Notes: generated from the sequence alone by a model not told the origin. A stretch of DNA of 64,000 bases from an uncultured Oscillospiraceae bacterium (GCA_934597165.1 CAKTQP010000005.1:1-64000); one strand, 5' to 3'. Numbered from the stretch's first letter, positions 8,193 through 16,552 are shown. Numbers and translations: made by a program.

Positions 8193-9918
8193 AATTTTGA
8201 ACCGCTTTTTCGCCTTCTGTGACGCAGGCGAACGGAGGAAATTTTACCGCTCCATCGTCCTGGGCGTGGTAGCGGCGCTGTTCTCCGCTTTGAAAATCCC
8301 CGCCATCGGCGTCCTGCTGCAAGCCATCTTGGCAGGCAGGGTGACGGGACGGGACATCCTGCTCTCTCTGGGCATCATGGTGGTCTCCGTCCTGGGGGCG
8401 TCCCTGCTGAAATACCGCGCCACCGCCCTACAGACCGAAGGGGGCTACGCCACCACCGCCAACAAGCGAGTGCAGATCGCGGAGCATCTGCGCTATCTGC
8501 CCATGGGCTATTTCAACGAGAACAGCCTGGGCGCCATCACCTCGGTCACCACCAACACCATGGACAACCTCTCCGGCGTGTCCACCCGGGTGGTCATGTT
8601 GGTCACCGAGGGCATTTTCTCCACCCTGGTCATGACCCTGGCCGTCTTCCTCTTCGACTGGCGGGTGGGAGTGCTCATCCTGGTGGGGCTGGCGGTGTAT
8701 GGGCTGGTGAACCACCGGCTGCAACTGGCGTCGGAACAGACCACCCAGGTGAAGACCGCCAGCGACACGGCAGTGGTGGAACGGGTGTTGGAGTACATCA
8801 AGGGCATCGCTGAGGTGAAGTCCTACGGGCTGGCTGGGAAGTACAACGGACAGCTGGAGACCGCCATTGACGAGAACGCCGCTGCCAACATCGGGATGGA
8901 GCTGAAACTCCAACCGCTGATGCTGGCGCAGAACGCCGTGGCCAAGCTGCTGGACGTGGGGGTGGTCGTCCTGTCCCTGGTGCTCTACACTGGGGGGCAG
9001 ATGGAGTTGTTCCCCTGCATCATGATGACCATTTGCTCTTTCCTGCTGACGGAAGGGCTGGAACAGGCAGGCACCCAATCTTCCCTACTGCGGGTGGTGG
9101 ACACCTGCGTGAACCAGGCCAACGACATCCTGCGCCTGCCCACCATGGACATTTCTGGCGCAACACTGACACCGGAGCACTGGGACCTCCACGCCAGCGA
9201 CATCCGCTTCTCCTATGGGGAGAAGCCCATCATCCAAGGGATCACCCTGGACATCCCGGAGAAGACCACCACTGCCATCGTCGGCCCCTCCGGCAGCGGC
9301 AAGACCACCCTCTGTCACCTGCTCTCCCGGTTCTGGGACGTGGACAGCGGGCAGGTGACTTTGGACGGACGGGACGTGCGGGAATATGACATGGACAGTC
9401 TGATGCAGCAGTTCAGCTTTGTGTTCCAGAACGTCTACCTCTTCCACGACACCATTGCCAACAACATCCGCTTCGGTCAGCCGGACGCGCCCATGGAGCA
9501 GGTCATCGCGGCGGCCAAGCAGGCACGGTGCCACGACTTCATCACCAAGCTGCCCCAGGGCTATGACACCGTCATCGGCGAGGCAGGCGGTTCCCTCTCC
9601 GGCGGCGAGCGGCAGCGGCTTTCCATTGCCCGCGCTATGATGAAGGACGCGCCCATCATCATCCTGGACGAGGCCACGGCCAACGTGGACCCGGAGAACG
9701 AGAAGGAGCTGATGGAAGCCATTGAGGCGCTGACCCACGAGAAGACCGTCCTCCTCATCGCCCACCGGCTGAAGACGGTGCGGCACGCCGACCAAATTTT
9801 GGTGGTAGATGAAGGGCGTATCGTCCAGCGGGGCACCCATGAGGAGCTGATGACCCAAGAAGGCGTCTATCGCCGCTTCATCCTGGGACGGGAACAGGCG
9901 GTGCGCTGGAAGCTGTAA
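8185..9918 (+). CDS. ABC transporter, fused permease and ATP-binding protein (half 2)
   Basis: A 577-residue half-transporter beginning MLEILNRFFAF at 8185, inside the end of the preceding gene. A longer upstream open frame exists but is a frame shadow of the first half-transporter's ATPase. The ATPase has GPSGSGKTT near residue 370, LSGGERQR and ILDEATANVDPENE. The two halves have different membrane domains and both intact ATPase motifs, consistent with an active heterodimer. It is the last gene of the ECF operon, and a hairpin terminator follows eleven bases after its stop. Confidence 0.9.
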   Translation: MLEILNRFFAFCDAGERRKFYRSIVLGVVAALFSALKIPAIGVLLQAILAGRVTGRDILLSLGIMVVSVLGASLLKYRATALQTEGGYATTANKRVQIAEHLRYLPMGYFNENSLGAITSVTTNTMDNLSGVSTRVVMLVTEGIFSTLVMTLAVFLFDWRVGVLILVGLAVYGLVNHRLQLASEQTTQVKTASDTAVVERVLEYIKGIAEVKSYGLAGKYNGQLETAIDENAAANIGMELKLQPLMLAQNAVAKLLDVGVVVLSLVLYTGGQMELFPCIMMTICSFLLTEGLEQAGTQSSLLRVVDTCVNQANDILRLPTMDISGATLTPEHWDLHASDIRFSYGEKPIIQGITLDIPEKTTTAIVGPSGSGKTTLCHLLSRFWDVDSGQVTLDGRDVREYDMDSLMQQFSFVFQNVYLFHDTIANNIRFGQPDAPMEQVIAAAKQARCHDFITKLPQGYDTVIGEAGGSLSGGERQRLSIARAMMKDAPIIILDEATANVDPENEKELMEAIEALTHEKTVLLIAHRLKTVRHADQILVVDEGRIVQRGTHEELMTQEGVYRRFILGREQAVRWKL

Positions 9919-9928
9919 AAAAACCAAA

Positions 9929-9971
9929 AACGCCGCTCTGCTGGCCTAGGTAAGGTCAACAGAGCGGCGTT
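9929..9971. terminator. Bidirectional terminator
   Basis: A 12-bp stem AACGCCGCTCTG (9929-9940) / CAGAGCGGCGTT (9960-9971) lies between convergent genes. On the minus strand it is followed by a T-rich run, so it is strongest for the TetR gene; on the plus strand only TTT follows. Confidence 0.8.
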
Positions 9972-9989
9972 TGGGTTGATGGATGGCGT

Positions 9990-10625
9990 TCACCCTTCCG
10001 GGTTCTTCCCGATCAATGCGCGAAAGGCTCCGTCCCGGTCAAAGGTGCCTGCGGCAAAGCCGGGGATCTCTTTCATGGATTTGCAAATGCTGATGCTAAA
10101 GCCGGTCAAGATCTGCCCGATCTCCCGGTCGGAGTAGGGGCAGTCGCCGGTGACGATCAGGGTCGCCAGGCTATGGGCTACAAACCACAGGTCACGGAAA
10201 TAGATGTCCGCCTCTTCCGCGGTGATCTGGTAAACCTCCATCAAGGTCGGGCGCACAAGGGCTTGCAGGTGCTCCATAGACTCCATGGCGCTGTATCCCT
10301 GCCCCTGCGTCCGGCTCAAAAACAAGAGCCGATAAAGCTCCGGTTCCTCCCGGGCGAAACGGATATACTGCATCCCGACCCCAAGGAACGGGCGCTCCGC
10401 TTTCAGCCCCGCCTCTGCGTAACCGTCATACACCTGCACCGCAGCGGCGTAGACCTCCTGCTTGACGGCGTCCATAGAGCCAAAGCACGTGAAGACCGGC
10501 TGTGTGGAGGTACCCAGCTCGTTCGCTACCGTCTTTGCTGTCAGACCGCCGAGCCCCTTTGCCCGCACCACCTGCAGTGCCGCCTCTACCATTTCCGCTT
10601 TCGTGAACTTGCTCTTCGGTGCCAT
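9990..10625 (-). CDS. TetR/AcrR-family regulator with WHG-type C-terminus
   Basis: A 211-residue regulator. The N-terminal helix-turn-helix (EMVEAALQVVRAKGLGGLTA then VANELGTSTQPVFTCFGSMD) is a TetR HTH. The C-terminal part has FREEPELYRLLF-like and DLWFVAHSLATLIVTG stretches typical of the WHG ligand domain. It is convergent with the transporter operon and monocistronic between two terminators. No operator could be assigned. It may or may not control the adjacent transporters. Confidence 0.85.
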   Translation of the reverse strand: MAPKSKFTKAEMVEAALQVVRAKGLGGLTAKTVANELGTSTQPVFTCFGSMDAVKQEVYAAAVQVYDGYAEAGLKAERPFLGVGMQYIRFAREEPELYRLLFLSRTQGQGYSAMESMEHLQALVRPTLMEVYQITAEEADIYFRDLWFVAHSLATLIVTGDCPYSDREIGQILTGFSISICKSMKEIPGFAAGTFDRDGAFRALIGKNPEG

Positions 10626-10673
10626 TGCTTCTATCCCTTCCTTCCAGGCATGGTGTTCTGTATAGAAAAAAAT

Positions 10674-10693
10674 CCGAGCCTGAAACAGCCCGG
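10674..10693 (-). terminator. Terminator of tRNA-Pro
   Basis: On the minus strand the hairpin CCGGGCT/GGCTCGG (with a G-T pair) is followed by seven T (10666-10672). A second, longer hairpin without a T run (GATGCGCCTGGC 10702-10713 / GCCAGACGCATC 10718-10729) lies between it and the tRNA 3' end and may act as a processing signal. Confidence 0.65.
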
Positions 10694-10742
10694 AAACGGT
10701 TGATGCGCCTGGCTTTCGCCAGACGCATCGTTACCATTCGTA

Positions 10743-10819
10743 TGGTCCGAGTGTTGAGATTCGAACTCAAGGCCTCTTGAACCCCATTCAAGCGCGATAC
10801 CAAACTTCGCCACACCCGG
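10743..10819 (-). tRNA. tRNA-Pro (anticodon GGG)
   Basis: A 77-nt cloverleaf with encoded CCA. Acceptor CCGGGTG/CACTCGG (one G-T pair), discriminator A, D stem GCGA/TCGC, anticodon stem CTTGA/TCAAG with loop ATGGGGT giving anticodon GGG (reads CCC), variable loop AGGCC, T stem TTGAG/CTCAA with loop TTCGAAT. All invariant positions checked (T33, TTC of the T loop) are present. It has its own promoter and terminator. Confidence 0.95.
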
Positions 10820-10858
10820 ATTTCCTTTTGTTTGCCGCTGTCTCCCGGCGACTCGTTT

Positions 10859-10887
10859 ATAATAGCACAGTTGGAAGAGGAATGCAA
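10859..10887 (-). promoter_or_regulatory. Promoter of tRNA-Pro
   Basis: On the minus strand TTGCAT, a 17-base spacer and TATTAT lie about 40 bases before the tRNA 5' end. Confidence 0.6.
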
Positions 10888-11188
10888 GTGTTTTTTTCGC
10901 TTTTTTTCGTTTTTTTCAAAATTTCTTTCCGCCGCCCCTTTTCGCCTCCCTTCCCGCCGCTCCTGCCGGAACCGACCGCCTTCCCCACTGTTTTTCCCTG
11001 ACAGAAAACTTGATTCTATTCCTCGTTCTATTCTCCATTCTGTCCAAAAGATTTTTCTTTCTCAAATGTTACAGATTGTTCACATTTTGAGAAAAAACCT
11101 TCTTTTTTCTCTTCCAGCCCTTCCAATTTCCAACGGTTTCGCGGACAGGCAGCAGAAATTTTTGGAGGATTCTTCTCCGTTCTGACAA
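10888..11188. other. Gene-free pyrimidine-rich stretch
   Basis: About 300 bases between the tRNA-Pro promoter and the ion-transporter promoter. The plus strand is strongly C/T-rich (several runs of six to eight T). An imperfect inverted repeat TCTCAAATGT / ACATTTTGAGA lies near 11062-11093. No coding frame with a convincing start and no RNA gene was seen. Confidence 0.5.
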
Positions 11189-11217
11189 TGGACAAAAAGG
11201 GGTGGTATACCTATAAT
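11189..11217 (+). promoter_or_regulatory. Promoter of the NhaD/ArsB-type transporter
   Basis: TGGACA (11189-11194), a 17-base spacer and a perfect TATAAT (11212-11217). The start codon is at 11464, so the transcript would carry an untranslated leader of roughly 240 nt. Confidence 0.75.
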
Positions 11218-11283
11218 ATATACGATATGGGTTCAGGCGTATCATTTTTGGTATATCTGACCGTATCGAAGAAAGTAGGAGTG

Positions 11284-11421
11284 CGGACAGCCTAGCTCTT
11301 CTGAGCATTCGGGCTGGGACTGTCCGGCGAGGGATCGCCTCGCAAAAACTGTAAGGGAGGATTGATCGCTCATCTGCATGCAGAGTCCGCTCTGCGAATA
11401 CATTTTGCCTGTGGAGCGGTC
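11284..11421 (+). ncRNA. Structured 5' leader, candidate cis-regulatory RNA
   Basis: The leader between promoter and transporter gene folds into successive helices seen by eye. CGGACAG (11284-11290) pairs with CTGTCCG (11320-11326) around an inner CCTAGC/GCTGGG helix. GCGAGG-GATCG-CCTCGC forms a perfect hairpin at 11327-11343. GATCGCTC (11364-11371) pairs with GAGCGGTC (11414-11421), enclosing hairpin GCAGAG-TCCG-CTCTGC (11380-11395). Length, position and helix count are like a riboswitch upstream of an ion transporter. I could not match it to a class I know; ydaO, yybP and M-box conserved cores were not found. Confidence 0.55.
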
Positions 11422-11463
11422 CCCTTTTTCCTCTCCGCAGCATAATAGGAGGTTGTTTATAGT

Positions 11464-12819
11464 ATGTTAGCTCAGATTATCGCCGTGGTGATCTTCCTAG
11501 CGATGTTCGTGTTCATCGTGATGGATAAGATCGAACGGCAGATCGTTACGCTTGTTTGCGGCCTGTTGATGATGGTCCTGGTGTTCGGCCTGTGTATGCA
11601 CAGCCTGCCCGCCATCTGGGAGACGCTGAACGTGAAGAGCATCTTCAGCGCTCACTTCTGGTATCAGTCCGGCAACGCCGCTGAAGCATCCACCGGCATC
11701 AACTGGGAGACCATCATCTTCATCGCTGGCATGATGATCATGGTGGAAGGCATGGCTGCCGCCGGCTTCTTCCGTTGGCTGTGCATGGAACTGGCCAAGC
11801 TGGTCCACTACCGCACCATTCCCATCTTCATCGCCTTCATGATCATGTCCTCTCTGCTGGCCATGTTCATCGACAGCATCACCGTCATCCTCTTCCTGGC
11901 TGCCGTGACCATCGAGCTGTCTCGCCTGTTACATTTCGACCCGGTCCCCATGATCCTGACCGAAGTCTTCTGTGCCAACCTGGGCGGCTCCGCCACCATG
12001 TGCGGTGACCCCCCCAACATCATCATCGGCACCTCTCTGGGTTATTCCTTCTTCGATTTCCTGGATAACACCGGTCTGCTGGCTGGCATCTCTCTCATCT
12101 TCGTGCTCATCTTCTTCTACTTCGCCTTCCGCGGCGAGCTGAAGGACGCACACGCAACTCCCGAAGAAATCGCCGCAATGCCCGCACCCAAGGAAGCCAT
12201 CACCAACAAGACTTCCTTCATCATCAGCACCATCATCTTCCTGTGCGCCATCGTCCTGCTGGTCTCCCATGCGGAAACTGGCCTGACCGTGTCCACCATC
12301 GGCGTCTTCATCGCCCTCATCACCCTCATCACCTCCGGCAAGAACGCCATCAACCTGCTCAAGAAAGTGGACTACAAGACCCTGCTCTTCTTCGTAGGTC
12401 TGTTCATCGTGGTCGGCGGTCTGGAGCAGACGGGCATCCTGAAGCTCATCGCTGAGTTCATCGGCAAGGTCAGCGGCGGCAACGTCATGCTGATGATCGC
12501 CATCATCCTGTGGGTGTCTGCTATCGCCAGCGCCTTCATCGACAACATCCCCTTCGCTGCCACCATGATCCCCATCATCAAGACGCTGGCAGCAGAACAG
12601 GGCGTGGCTCTGCCTATCCTGGCTTGGGCTCTGGCTCTGGGTACTGACATCGGCGGCAGCGCTACCCCCATCGGCGCATCCGCCAACGTGGTCGGCACCT
12701 CCGCAGCAGCCAAGGCTGGTCATCCCATCTCTTGGGGTCGTTACTGCAAGAAGGTCGCTCCCGCTACCGCTCTGGTGCTCATCATCTGCACCATCGGTCT
12801 GTTCGTCCGTTATCTGTAA
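11464..12819 (+). CDS. ArsB/NhaD-family (SLC13-like) ion transporter
   Basis: A 451-residue membrane protein of the ion-transporter superfamily, with about eleven hydrophobic segments. Conserved pieces include the repeated re-entrant motifs with CANLGGSATMCGDPPNIIIG in the first half and ALGTDIGGSATPIGASANVV in the second half. The two inverted GGSAT motifs are diagnostic of ArsB/NhaD/CitMHS transporters. NhaD members exchange Na+ for H+; ArsB members export arsenite, and no arsenic genes are nearby, so a Na+/H+ or dicarboxylate role is more likely. Start at 11464 has AGGAGG ten bases upstream. Expression is probably leader-controlled. Confidence 0.85.
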   Translation: MLAQIIAVVIFLAMFVFIVMDKIERQIVTLVCGLLMMVLVFGLCMHSLPAIWETLNVKSIFSAHFWYQSGNAAEASTGINWETIIFIAGMMIMVEGMAAAGFFRWLCMELAKLVHYRTIPIFIAFMIMSSLLAMFIDSITVILFLAAVTIELSRLLHFDPVPMILTEVFCANLGGSATMCGDPPNIIIGTSLGYSFFDFLDNTGLLAGISLIFVLIFFYFAFRGELKDAHATPEEIAAMPAPKEAITNKTSFIISTIIFLCAIVLLVSHAETGLTVSTIGVFIALITLITSGKNAINLLKKVDYKTLLFFVGLFIVVGGLEQTGILKLIAEFIGKVSGGNVMLMIAIILWVSAIASAFIDNIPFAATMIPIIKTLAAEQGVALPILAWALALGTDIGGSATPIGASANVVGTSAAAKAGHPISWGRYCKKVAPATALVLIICTIGLFVRYL

Positions 12820-12840
12820 TCGGAACAACGACATCACAAC

Positions 12841-12872
12841 AAAAGCGCTTCCCGCTTGGGAAGCGCTTTTTT
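12841..12872. terminator. Bidirectional terminator
   Basis: Perfect 13-bp stem AAAAGCGCTTCCC / GGGAAGCGCTTTT with loop GCTT and extra T residues, between the convergent transporter and phosphatidyltransferase genes. Confidence 0.9.
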
Positions 12873-12876
12873 CATA

Positions 12877-13431
12877 CTATTTTTGCTGCCAGAATCCTTG
12901 ACAGTCCCGGTTCAGCTGAGGCATGATCCGCAGCAGCACCAGTTCTTCCACCGCGGACACTGCCGCCGTCAACGCTGCCAGCCGACAAGCCCACTGGGTT
13001 CCCACTACCACCGCGACCACCGGAAATCCCACTAGGGTCAGGCCAGCCAGCTTGTTGAGCCAGGTGTGGAGGGCGGCAAAGGTGTGGAATCTCTGCCAGC
13101 CGATGGCGTAGGCGAGCCCACGGAGGACGGCCACGCCCAGTGTCCACCAGAGCGCCCACACAGGGAACCAACGGTGCCGCAGTCCCACCATCAGCAGGGC
13201 GACCAGAAAGGCCACGTCCGCCAGGCTGTCCCATTTGGCGCCGGTGTCGCTCTCCCAATGGAACCGTCTGGCCAGCCAACCGTCCAGCACATCGCTGACC
13301 GCTCCGCCTCCATAGCAGAGCCAGAACGGGACGGAGCCAGGCGGTACGAAGAGCAGCACTAGGGCAAAGAGGAAGCGGGTGGCGGTGATGGCGTTGGGGA
13401 TGCTGCGGCGACGGTCTTTGGTCGGTCTCAT
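12877..13431 (-). CDS. CDP-alcohol phosphatidyltransferase family protein
   Basis: A 184-residue membrane enzyme. Residues 47-72 match the full CDP-OH-P signature D-x2-D-G-x2-A-R-x8-G-x3-D-x3-D: Asp47, Asp50, Gly51, Ala54, Arg55, Gly64, Asp68 and Asp72. Members transfer a phosphatidyl group from CDP-diacylglycerol to an alcohol such as glycerol phosphate or inositol, making phospholipid head groups. The start is the ATG at 13429-13431, overlapping the end of the MATE gene by four bases. Pairing with a MATE exporter is unusual. The acceptor alcohol cannot be decided from sequence. Confidence 0.85.
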   Translation of the reverse strand: MRPTKDRRRSIPNAITATRFLFALVLLFVPPGSVPFWLCYGGGAVSDVLDGWLARRFHWESDTGAKWDSLADVAFLVALLMVGLRHRWFPVWALWWTLGVAVLRGLAYAIGWQRFHTFAALHTWLNKLAGLTLVGFPVVAVVVGTQWACRLAALTAAVSAVEELVLLRIMPQLNRDCQGFWQQK

Positions 13432-14792
13432 TGGCACGCTCCTTCCGCCGTCATCTCCCGTTTCAGCCGCGGCGCGATGACCAGTCCAAAGACCAGCAGG
13501 GTGACGCACGCGCCCACCAGGTCGGAGATGGCCGCCGACCAGAACACGTCCTGGATGGGACGCAGGTGGGGCAGGACGAGGACGCAGAGGACGTACAGAC
13601 CCTTGCGGAAGAAGGAGATGGGCAGGGCGGCGCGCATCTGTCCCATGGCGGTGAGGCCGTCCACGAAGGCATACTGGACTGCCACCCCCAACAGGCCGGC
13701 GGCGTATTTTCGGATGCAGGAGGCCGCCAGGGGCACCAGGCTGTCGTCCTGGGTGAAGAGGGCGGCGAAGGTGTCCGGGATGGTCTGGGAGGCGATGCAG
13801 AGGAGGGTCAGGAAGGCGGCGCAGAGGCAGAACACCCACTGGAAGACCTGCATGACCTTGCGGTAGTGCCCCGCTCCGTAGTGGTAGCCGTAGAGGGTGC
13901 CGCAGCCGGTGGTGATGCCCTGGGCGGGGTAATAGGCCAGCACCATGAAGCTCTGGACCACCGCCCCGCAGGACAACAGCGCATCCCCCAAGTCCCCGCC
14001 GTAGCGCCGGAGGGCGCTGTTGAGGAGCATGATGAGGAGGTTGTCCAGGAGGATGATGAAGAAAGGCAGGCAGCCGATGGAGAGGATGGTTTGGACGGTC
14101 TTCCGGTGCAGTCGCTCCCAGCGGATGGACAGGGGCGCTTTCCCTCGGAGGAGGACGGAGAGGACGTAGGCCAGGACGCACACCTGCGCCAGCACGGTGG
14201 CCAGAGCGGCACCTCGGACACCCATGTCCAGGCCGAAGATGAACAGCGGATCCAGCACCGTGTTCACCACTGCCCCCAACAGGACGGACAGCATCCCCTG
14301 CCGTGCCAGCCCCTGGGCCAGTAGGAACTGGTTCATGCCCACGCCGGTGAGGGCGGCCACGGTGCCCAGGACGTAGGTCTGGAAGTAGGCGGCGGCGTAG
14401 GGGTAGATGGCGTCGCTGCTGCCCAGAAGGTAGAGCAGGGGGCGCTGGACGGCCAGGAGGAGGACGGTCAGCGCGAGAGAGACGCCCAGGAGGAGACAGA
14501 AGCTGTTGTCGATGGCGTGCTGGGCGGTAGCCTTATCCCGGCGTCCCATGGAGATGCTGAGGACGGAGGCGCCGCCGATGCCGATGAGGGTAGCGAAGGC
14601 GGTGACCGCGGTGAGGGCGGGGACGCAGATGCCTACGGCGGCCAGGGCGAGGGTGCCGTGGGGGGTGATGTGGCCCACAAAGATGCGGTCTACCACGCTG
14701 TACAAAATATTGAAAAACTGCGCCAACATAGCGGGCAGCCCCAGGCGCAGGACCAGCTTTGGGATGGGGATGGTGTCAAATTCTCGTTCCAT
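13428..14792 (-). CDS. MATE-family efflux transporter
   Basis: A 454-residue protein with twelve hydrophobic segments and the MATE layout: N-terminal LRLGLPAMLAQFFNILYSVV with VDRIFVGHI, and the mid-protein GITTGCGTLYGYHYGAG. MATE proteins export cationic drugs or metabolites using Na+ or H+ gradients. Start ATG at 14792 preceded by AGAGGTG. It is divergent from an AraC regulator that is the natural candidate to control it, and is translationally coupled to the downstream phosphatidyltransferase. Confidence 0.9.
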   Translation of the reverse strand: MEREFDTIPIPKLVLRLGLPAMLAQFFNILYSVVDRIFVGHITPHGTLALAAVGICVPALTAVTAFATLIGIGGASVLSISMGRRDKATAQHAIDNSFCLLLGVSLALTVLLLAVQRPLLYLLGSSDAIYPYAAAYFQTYVLGTVAALTGVGMNQFLLAQGLARQGMLSVLLGAVVNTVLDPLFIFGLDMGVRGAALATVLAQVCVLAYVLSVLLRGKAPLSIRWERLHRKTVQTILSIGCLPFFIILLDNLLIMLLNSALRRYGGDLGDALLSCGAVVQSFMVLAYYPAQGITTGCGTLYGYHYGAGHYRKVMQVFQWVFCLCAAFLTLLCIASQTIPDTFAALFTQDDSLVPLAASCIRKYAAGLLGVAVQYAFVDGLTAMGQMRAALPISFFRKGLYVLCVLVLPHLRPIQDVFWSAAISDLVGACVTLLVFGLVIAPRLKREMTAEGACQ

Positions 14793-14836
14793 GGCGCACC
14801 TCTTTTGAAAAAATCTCCCCTATAGGGTAGCAAAAA

Positions 14837-14868
14837 TCCGTCAGACCCGCTATCATATCCTTGACGGA
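14837..14868. promoter_or_regulatory. Inverted repeat between MATE and AraC genes
   Basis: TCCGTCA (14837-14843) and TGACGGA (14862-14868) form a 7-bp inverted repeat with 18 bases between arms, in the 107-base space between the divergent start codons. It is a plausible regulator site; no promoter hexamers could be assigned with confidence. Confidence 0.3.
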
Positions 14869-14899
14869 AACTATCAAATTCTGAACACAGGAGGCCGCC

Positions 14900-15784
14900 A
14901 TGTCCAAGAAAGCACTGCACGAGGTGAATCACTACCACGACCCCGCCTTCCCGGTGGAGCTGTACCAGGTGACCCACGCCGGGATGCTGCCCCCAGGCCG
15001 GGGGCTGGGGGATTTCCACTGGCACGAGGAGGTGCAATTCACCCTGCTCACCGACGGCGAAGGGGTGATGCAGGTCAACGCCCAGGACTACCCCCTCCGT
15101 GCCGGTCAGGCCATCTTCCTGGGCAGCGGCTGCATCCACGCGGTCACCCACCTCTCCCCCGGCGGGCGCTATGTGAGCCTGAACTTCCCGCCTCGGATGC
15201 TGGGCTTCTTCCCTGGCAGCCGGATGGAACAGCAGGACATACTGCCCTACGCGGTGGGCGGTGGGTGGCCAGTCCTGACGCTGGTTCCGGAGGTGGACTG
15301 GCAGCGGGAAGCGCTGGTGCTGTTGAGGCAGGTGGTGGAACGGTTTGAGGTTGGCAACGTGCTGGGGCAGGAGTACGCCATCTCGGTGACGTTGGCGCGG
15401 CTGTGGCTGCTGCTGTTGGAGCATCAGCGGGAACGGCCTGTGACACCCCTCCCCGCCCCCGTCCTGCGGCAGGAGCGCATCCAGACCATGCTGACCTACC
15501 TCTACGACCATTACAGCGAGGACATCGCCCTGTCCGACCTGGCGGAGGCCGCCCATGTGAGCGTGGGGGAATGCTGCCGCAGCTTTCGGGTCTGTCTCAA
15601 GACCACCCCCTACCGGTTTTTGAAGGAGTACCGCATCCGCAAGGGCATGGAGCTGCTCCAGGCGGGACACACGGTGTCGGAGACGGCGGGGCTGTGCGGG
15701 TTCAACCAGGTGAGCAATTTCATCCACGCCTTCAAATCCGTGGCCGGGTGTACCCCGCTGCAATTTGTCAAGCACCGTCCCTGA
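14900..15784 (+). CDS. AraC-family regulator with cupin sensor domain
   Basis: A 294-residue regulator. The N-terminal part is a cupin barrel of the AraC-binding type, with FHWHEEVQFTLLTDGEG and PLRAGQAIFLGSGCIHAV carrying the His-rich sugar-binding pattern. The C-terminal 100 residues hold the double helix-turn-helix (LSDLAEAAHVSVGECCRSFR and VSETAGLCGFNQVSNFIHAF, ending CTPLQFVKHR). The cupin type usually senses sugars or small organic ligands. ATG at 14900 has AGGAGG upstream. It is transcribed away from the MATE gene, which suggests control of that exporter. Confidence 0.9.
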   Translation: MSKKALHEVNHYHDPAFPVELYQVTHAGMLPPGRGLGDFHWHEEVQFTLLTDGEGVMQVNAQDYPLRAGQAIFLGSGCIHAVTHLSPGGRYVSLNFPPRMLGFFPGSRMEQQDILPYAVGGGWPVLTLVPEVDWQREALVLLRQVVERFEVGNVLGQEYAISVTLARLWLLLLEHQRERPVTPLPAPVLRQERIQTMLTYLYDHYSEDIALSDLAEAAHVSVGECCRSFRVCLKTTPYRFLKEYRIRKGMELLQAGHTVSETAGLCGFNQVSNFIHAFKSVAGCTPLQFVKHRP

Positions 15785-15817
15785 ACGACTGCTGCGTTCC
15801 GGGACGGTGTTTTTTTG
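15773..15817 (+). terminator. Terminator overlapping the AraC stop codon
   Basis: CACCGTCCC (15773-15781) pairs with GGGACGGTG (15801-15809), with inner GAACG/CGTTC, followed by eight T. The stem begins inside the last codons of the gene. Confidence 0.85.
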
Positions 15818-15837
15818 CGCTTTGGGTAAAAAAGCCC

Positions 15838-15895
15838 TTGACAGCTAACAACCATTAGCCTATACTAAAGCCAAAGAAAGCTAATGCTCATTAGC
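15838..15895 (+). promoter_or_regulatory. Promoter and paired operators of the first TetR gene
   Basis: TTGACA (15838-15843), 17-base spacer, TATACT (15861-15866). The spacer is filled exactly by an imperfect palindrome of GCTAA and TTAGC ends (15844-15859). A perfect 7-2-7 palindrome GCTAATG-CT-CATTAGC follows at 15880-15895, just before the ribosome site. This is the classical layout for TetR autorepression; the bound protein is inferred to be the gene's own product. Confidence 0.7.
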
Positions 15896-15909
15896 CAAAG
15901 GAGACGCCT

Positions 15910-16527
15910 ATGAAAGCAGAACACACCAAGGAACGCATCTTATCCGAAGCGCTGACCCTCTTCGCCCAAAAGGGCTACGAGGCGGTGAGCGTGGAGGAGA
16001 TCGCCGCCGCTGTGGGCATCAAAGCGCCCTCCCTGTACAAGCACTACAAGGGAAAGCGGGACATCTTTGACCACATTGTCGCCCACATGAACCAACAGGA
16101 CGCCGCTCGCGCCCAGGCACTGCGCCTGCCCCAGGGCACGCCGTCGGAAGCGGCCGCCCTGTACGCCCAGGCACCGTTGGAGCAGATCCGCACCTACAGC
16201 CGCGCCCTCTTTTTGCACTGGACGGAGGAGCCGTTTTCCGCCCACTTCCGGCGGATGCTGACGCTGGAGCAGTACCGAGATCCAGAGATGGGGCGGCTCT
16301 ACCAGCACTATCTGGCCGACGGCCCCATCGCCTACATGACCCAGCTGTTCCGTCAGATGACCGACTCGGACGCCCAAGCCCGCCAGCTGGCGTTGGCCTT
16401 CTACGGCCCCCTGTACCTGCTCTACAGCCTGTCGGACGGAGGATGGAGCCGGGAAGCGGTGCTGGCGGCGGTGGATGGACACATTGAACGGTTCGCAGCC
16501 GGGCTGACAGACACTGCCGCCCGCTGA
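15910..16527 (+). CDS. TetR/AcrR-family regulator (paralogue 1)
   Basis: A 205-residue regulator with N-terminal TetR HTH (RILSEALTLFAQKGYEAVSV, then VGIKAPSLYKHYKGKRDIFD). It shares long blocks with the TetR gene at 17544 (KRDIFDHIVAHM, MLTLEQYRDPEM versus LLTLEQYRDAEM), so the two are paralogues. The recognition helix differs (IKAPSLYKHY here, MTKGALYKHY there). The start follows AAAGGAGA. It probably represses its own operon, which continues with a flavodoxin-like protein and a small membrane protein. Confidence 0.88.
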   Translation: MKAEHTKERILSEALTLFAQKGYEAVSVEEIAAAVGIKAPSLYKHYKGKRDIFDHIVAHMNQQDAARAQALRLPQGTPSEAAALYAQAPLEQIRTYSRALFLHWTEEPFSAHFRRMLTLEQYRDPEMGRLYQHYLADGPIAYMTQLFRQMTDSDAQARQLALAFYGPLYLLYSLSDGGWSREAVLAAVDGHIERFAAGLTDTAAR

Positions 16528-16552
16528 GCTTGTTTGGAAAGGAGTTTTTGTT

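Noticed and set aside
10820..11188. Short open frames in the pyrimidine-rich region before the NhaD-type gene
   Set aside because: Composition follows the C/T bias, no ribosome site, and they cross the tRNA-Pro promoter.
11284..11421. Assignment of the leader to ydaO, yybP-ykoY or M-box riboswitches
   Set aside because: The conserved core sequences I know for these classes are not present; left as an unclassified structured leader.
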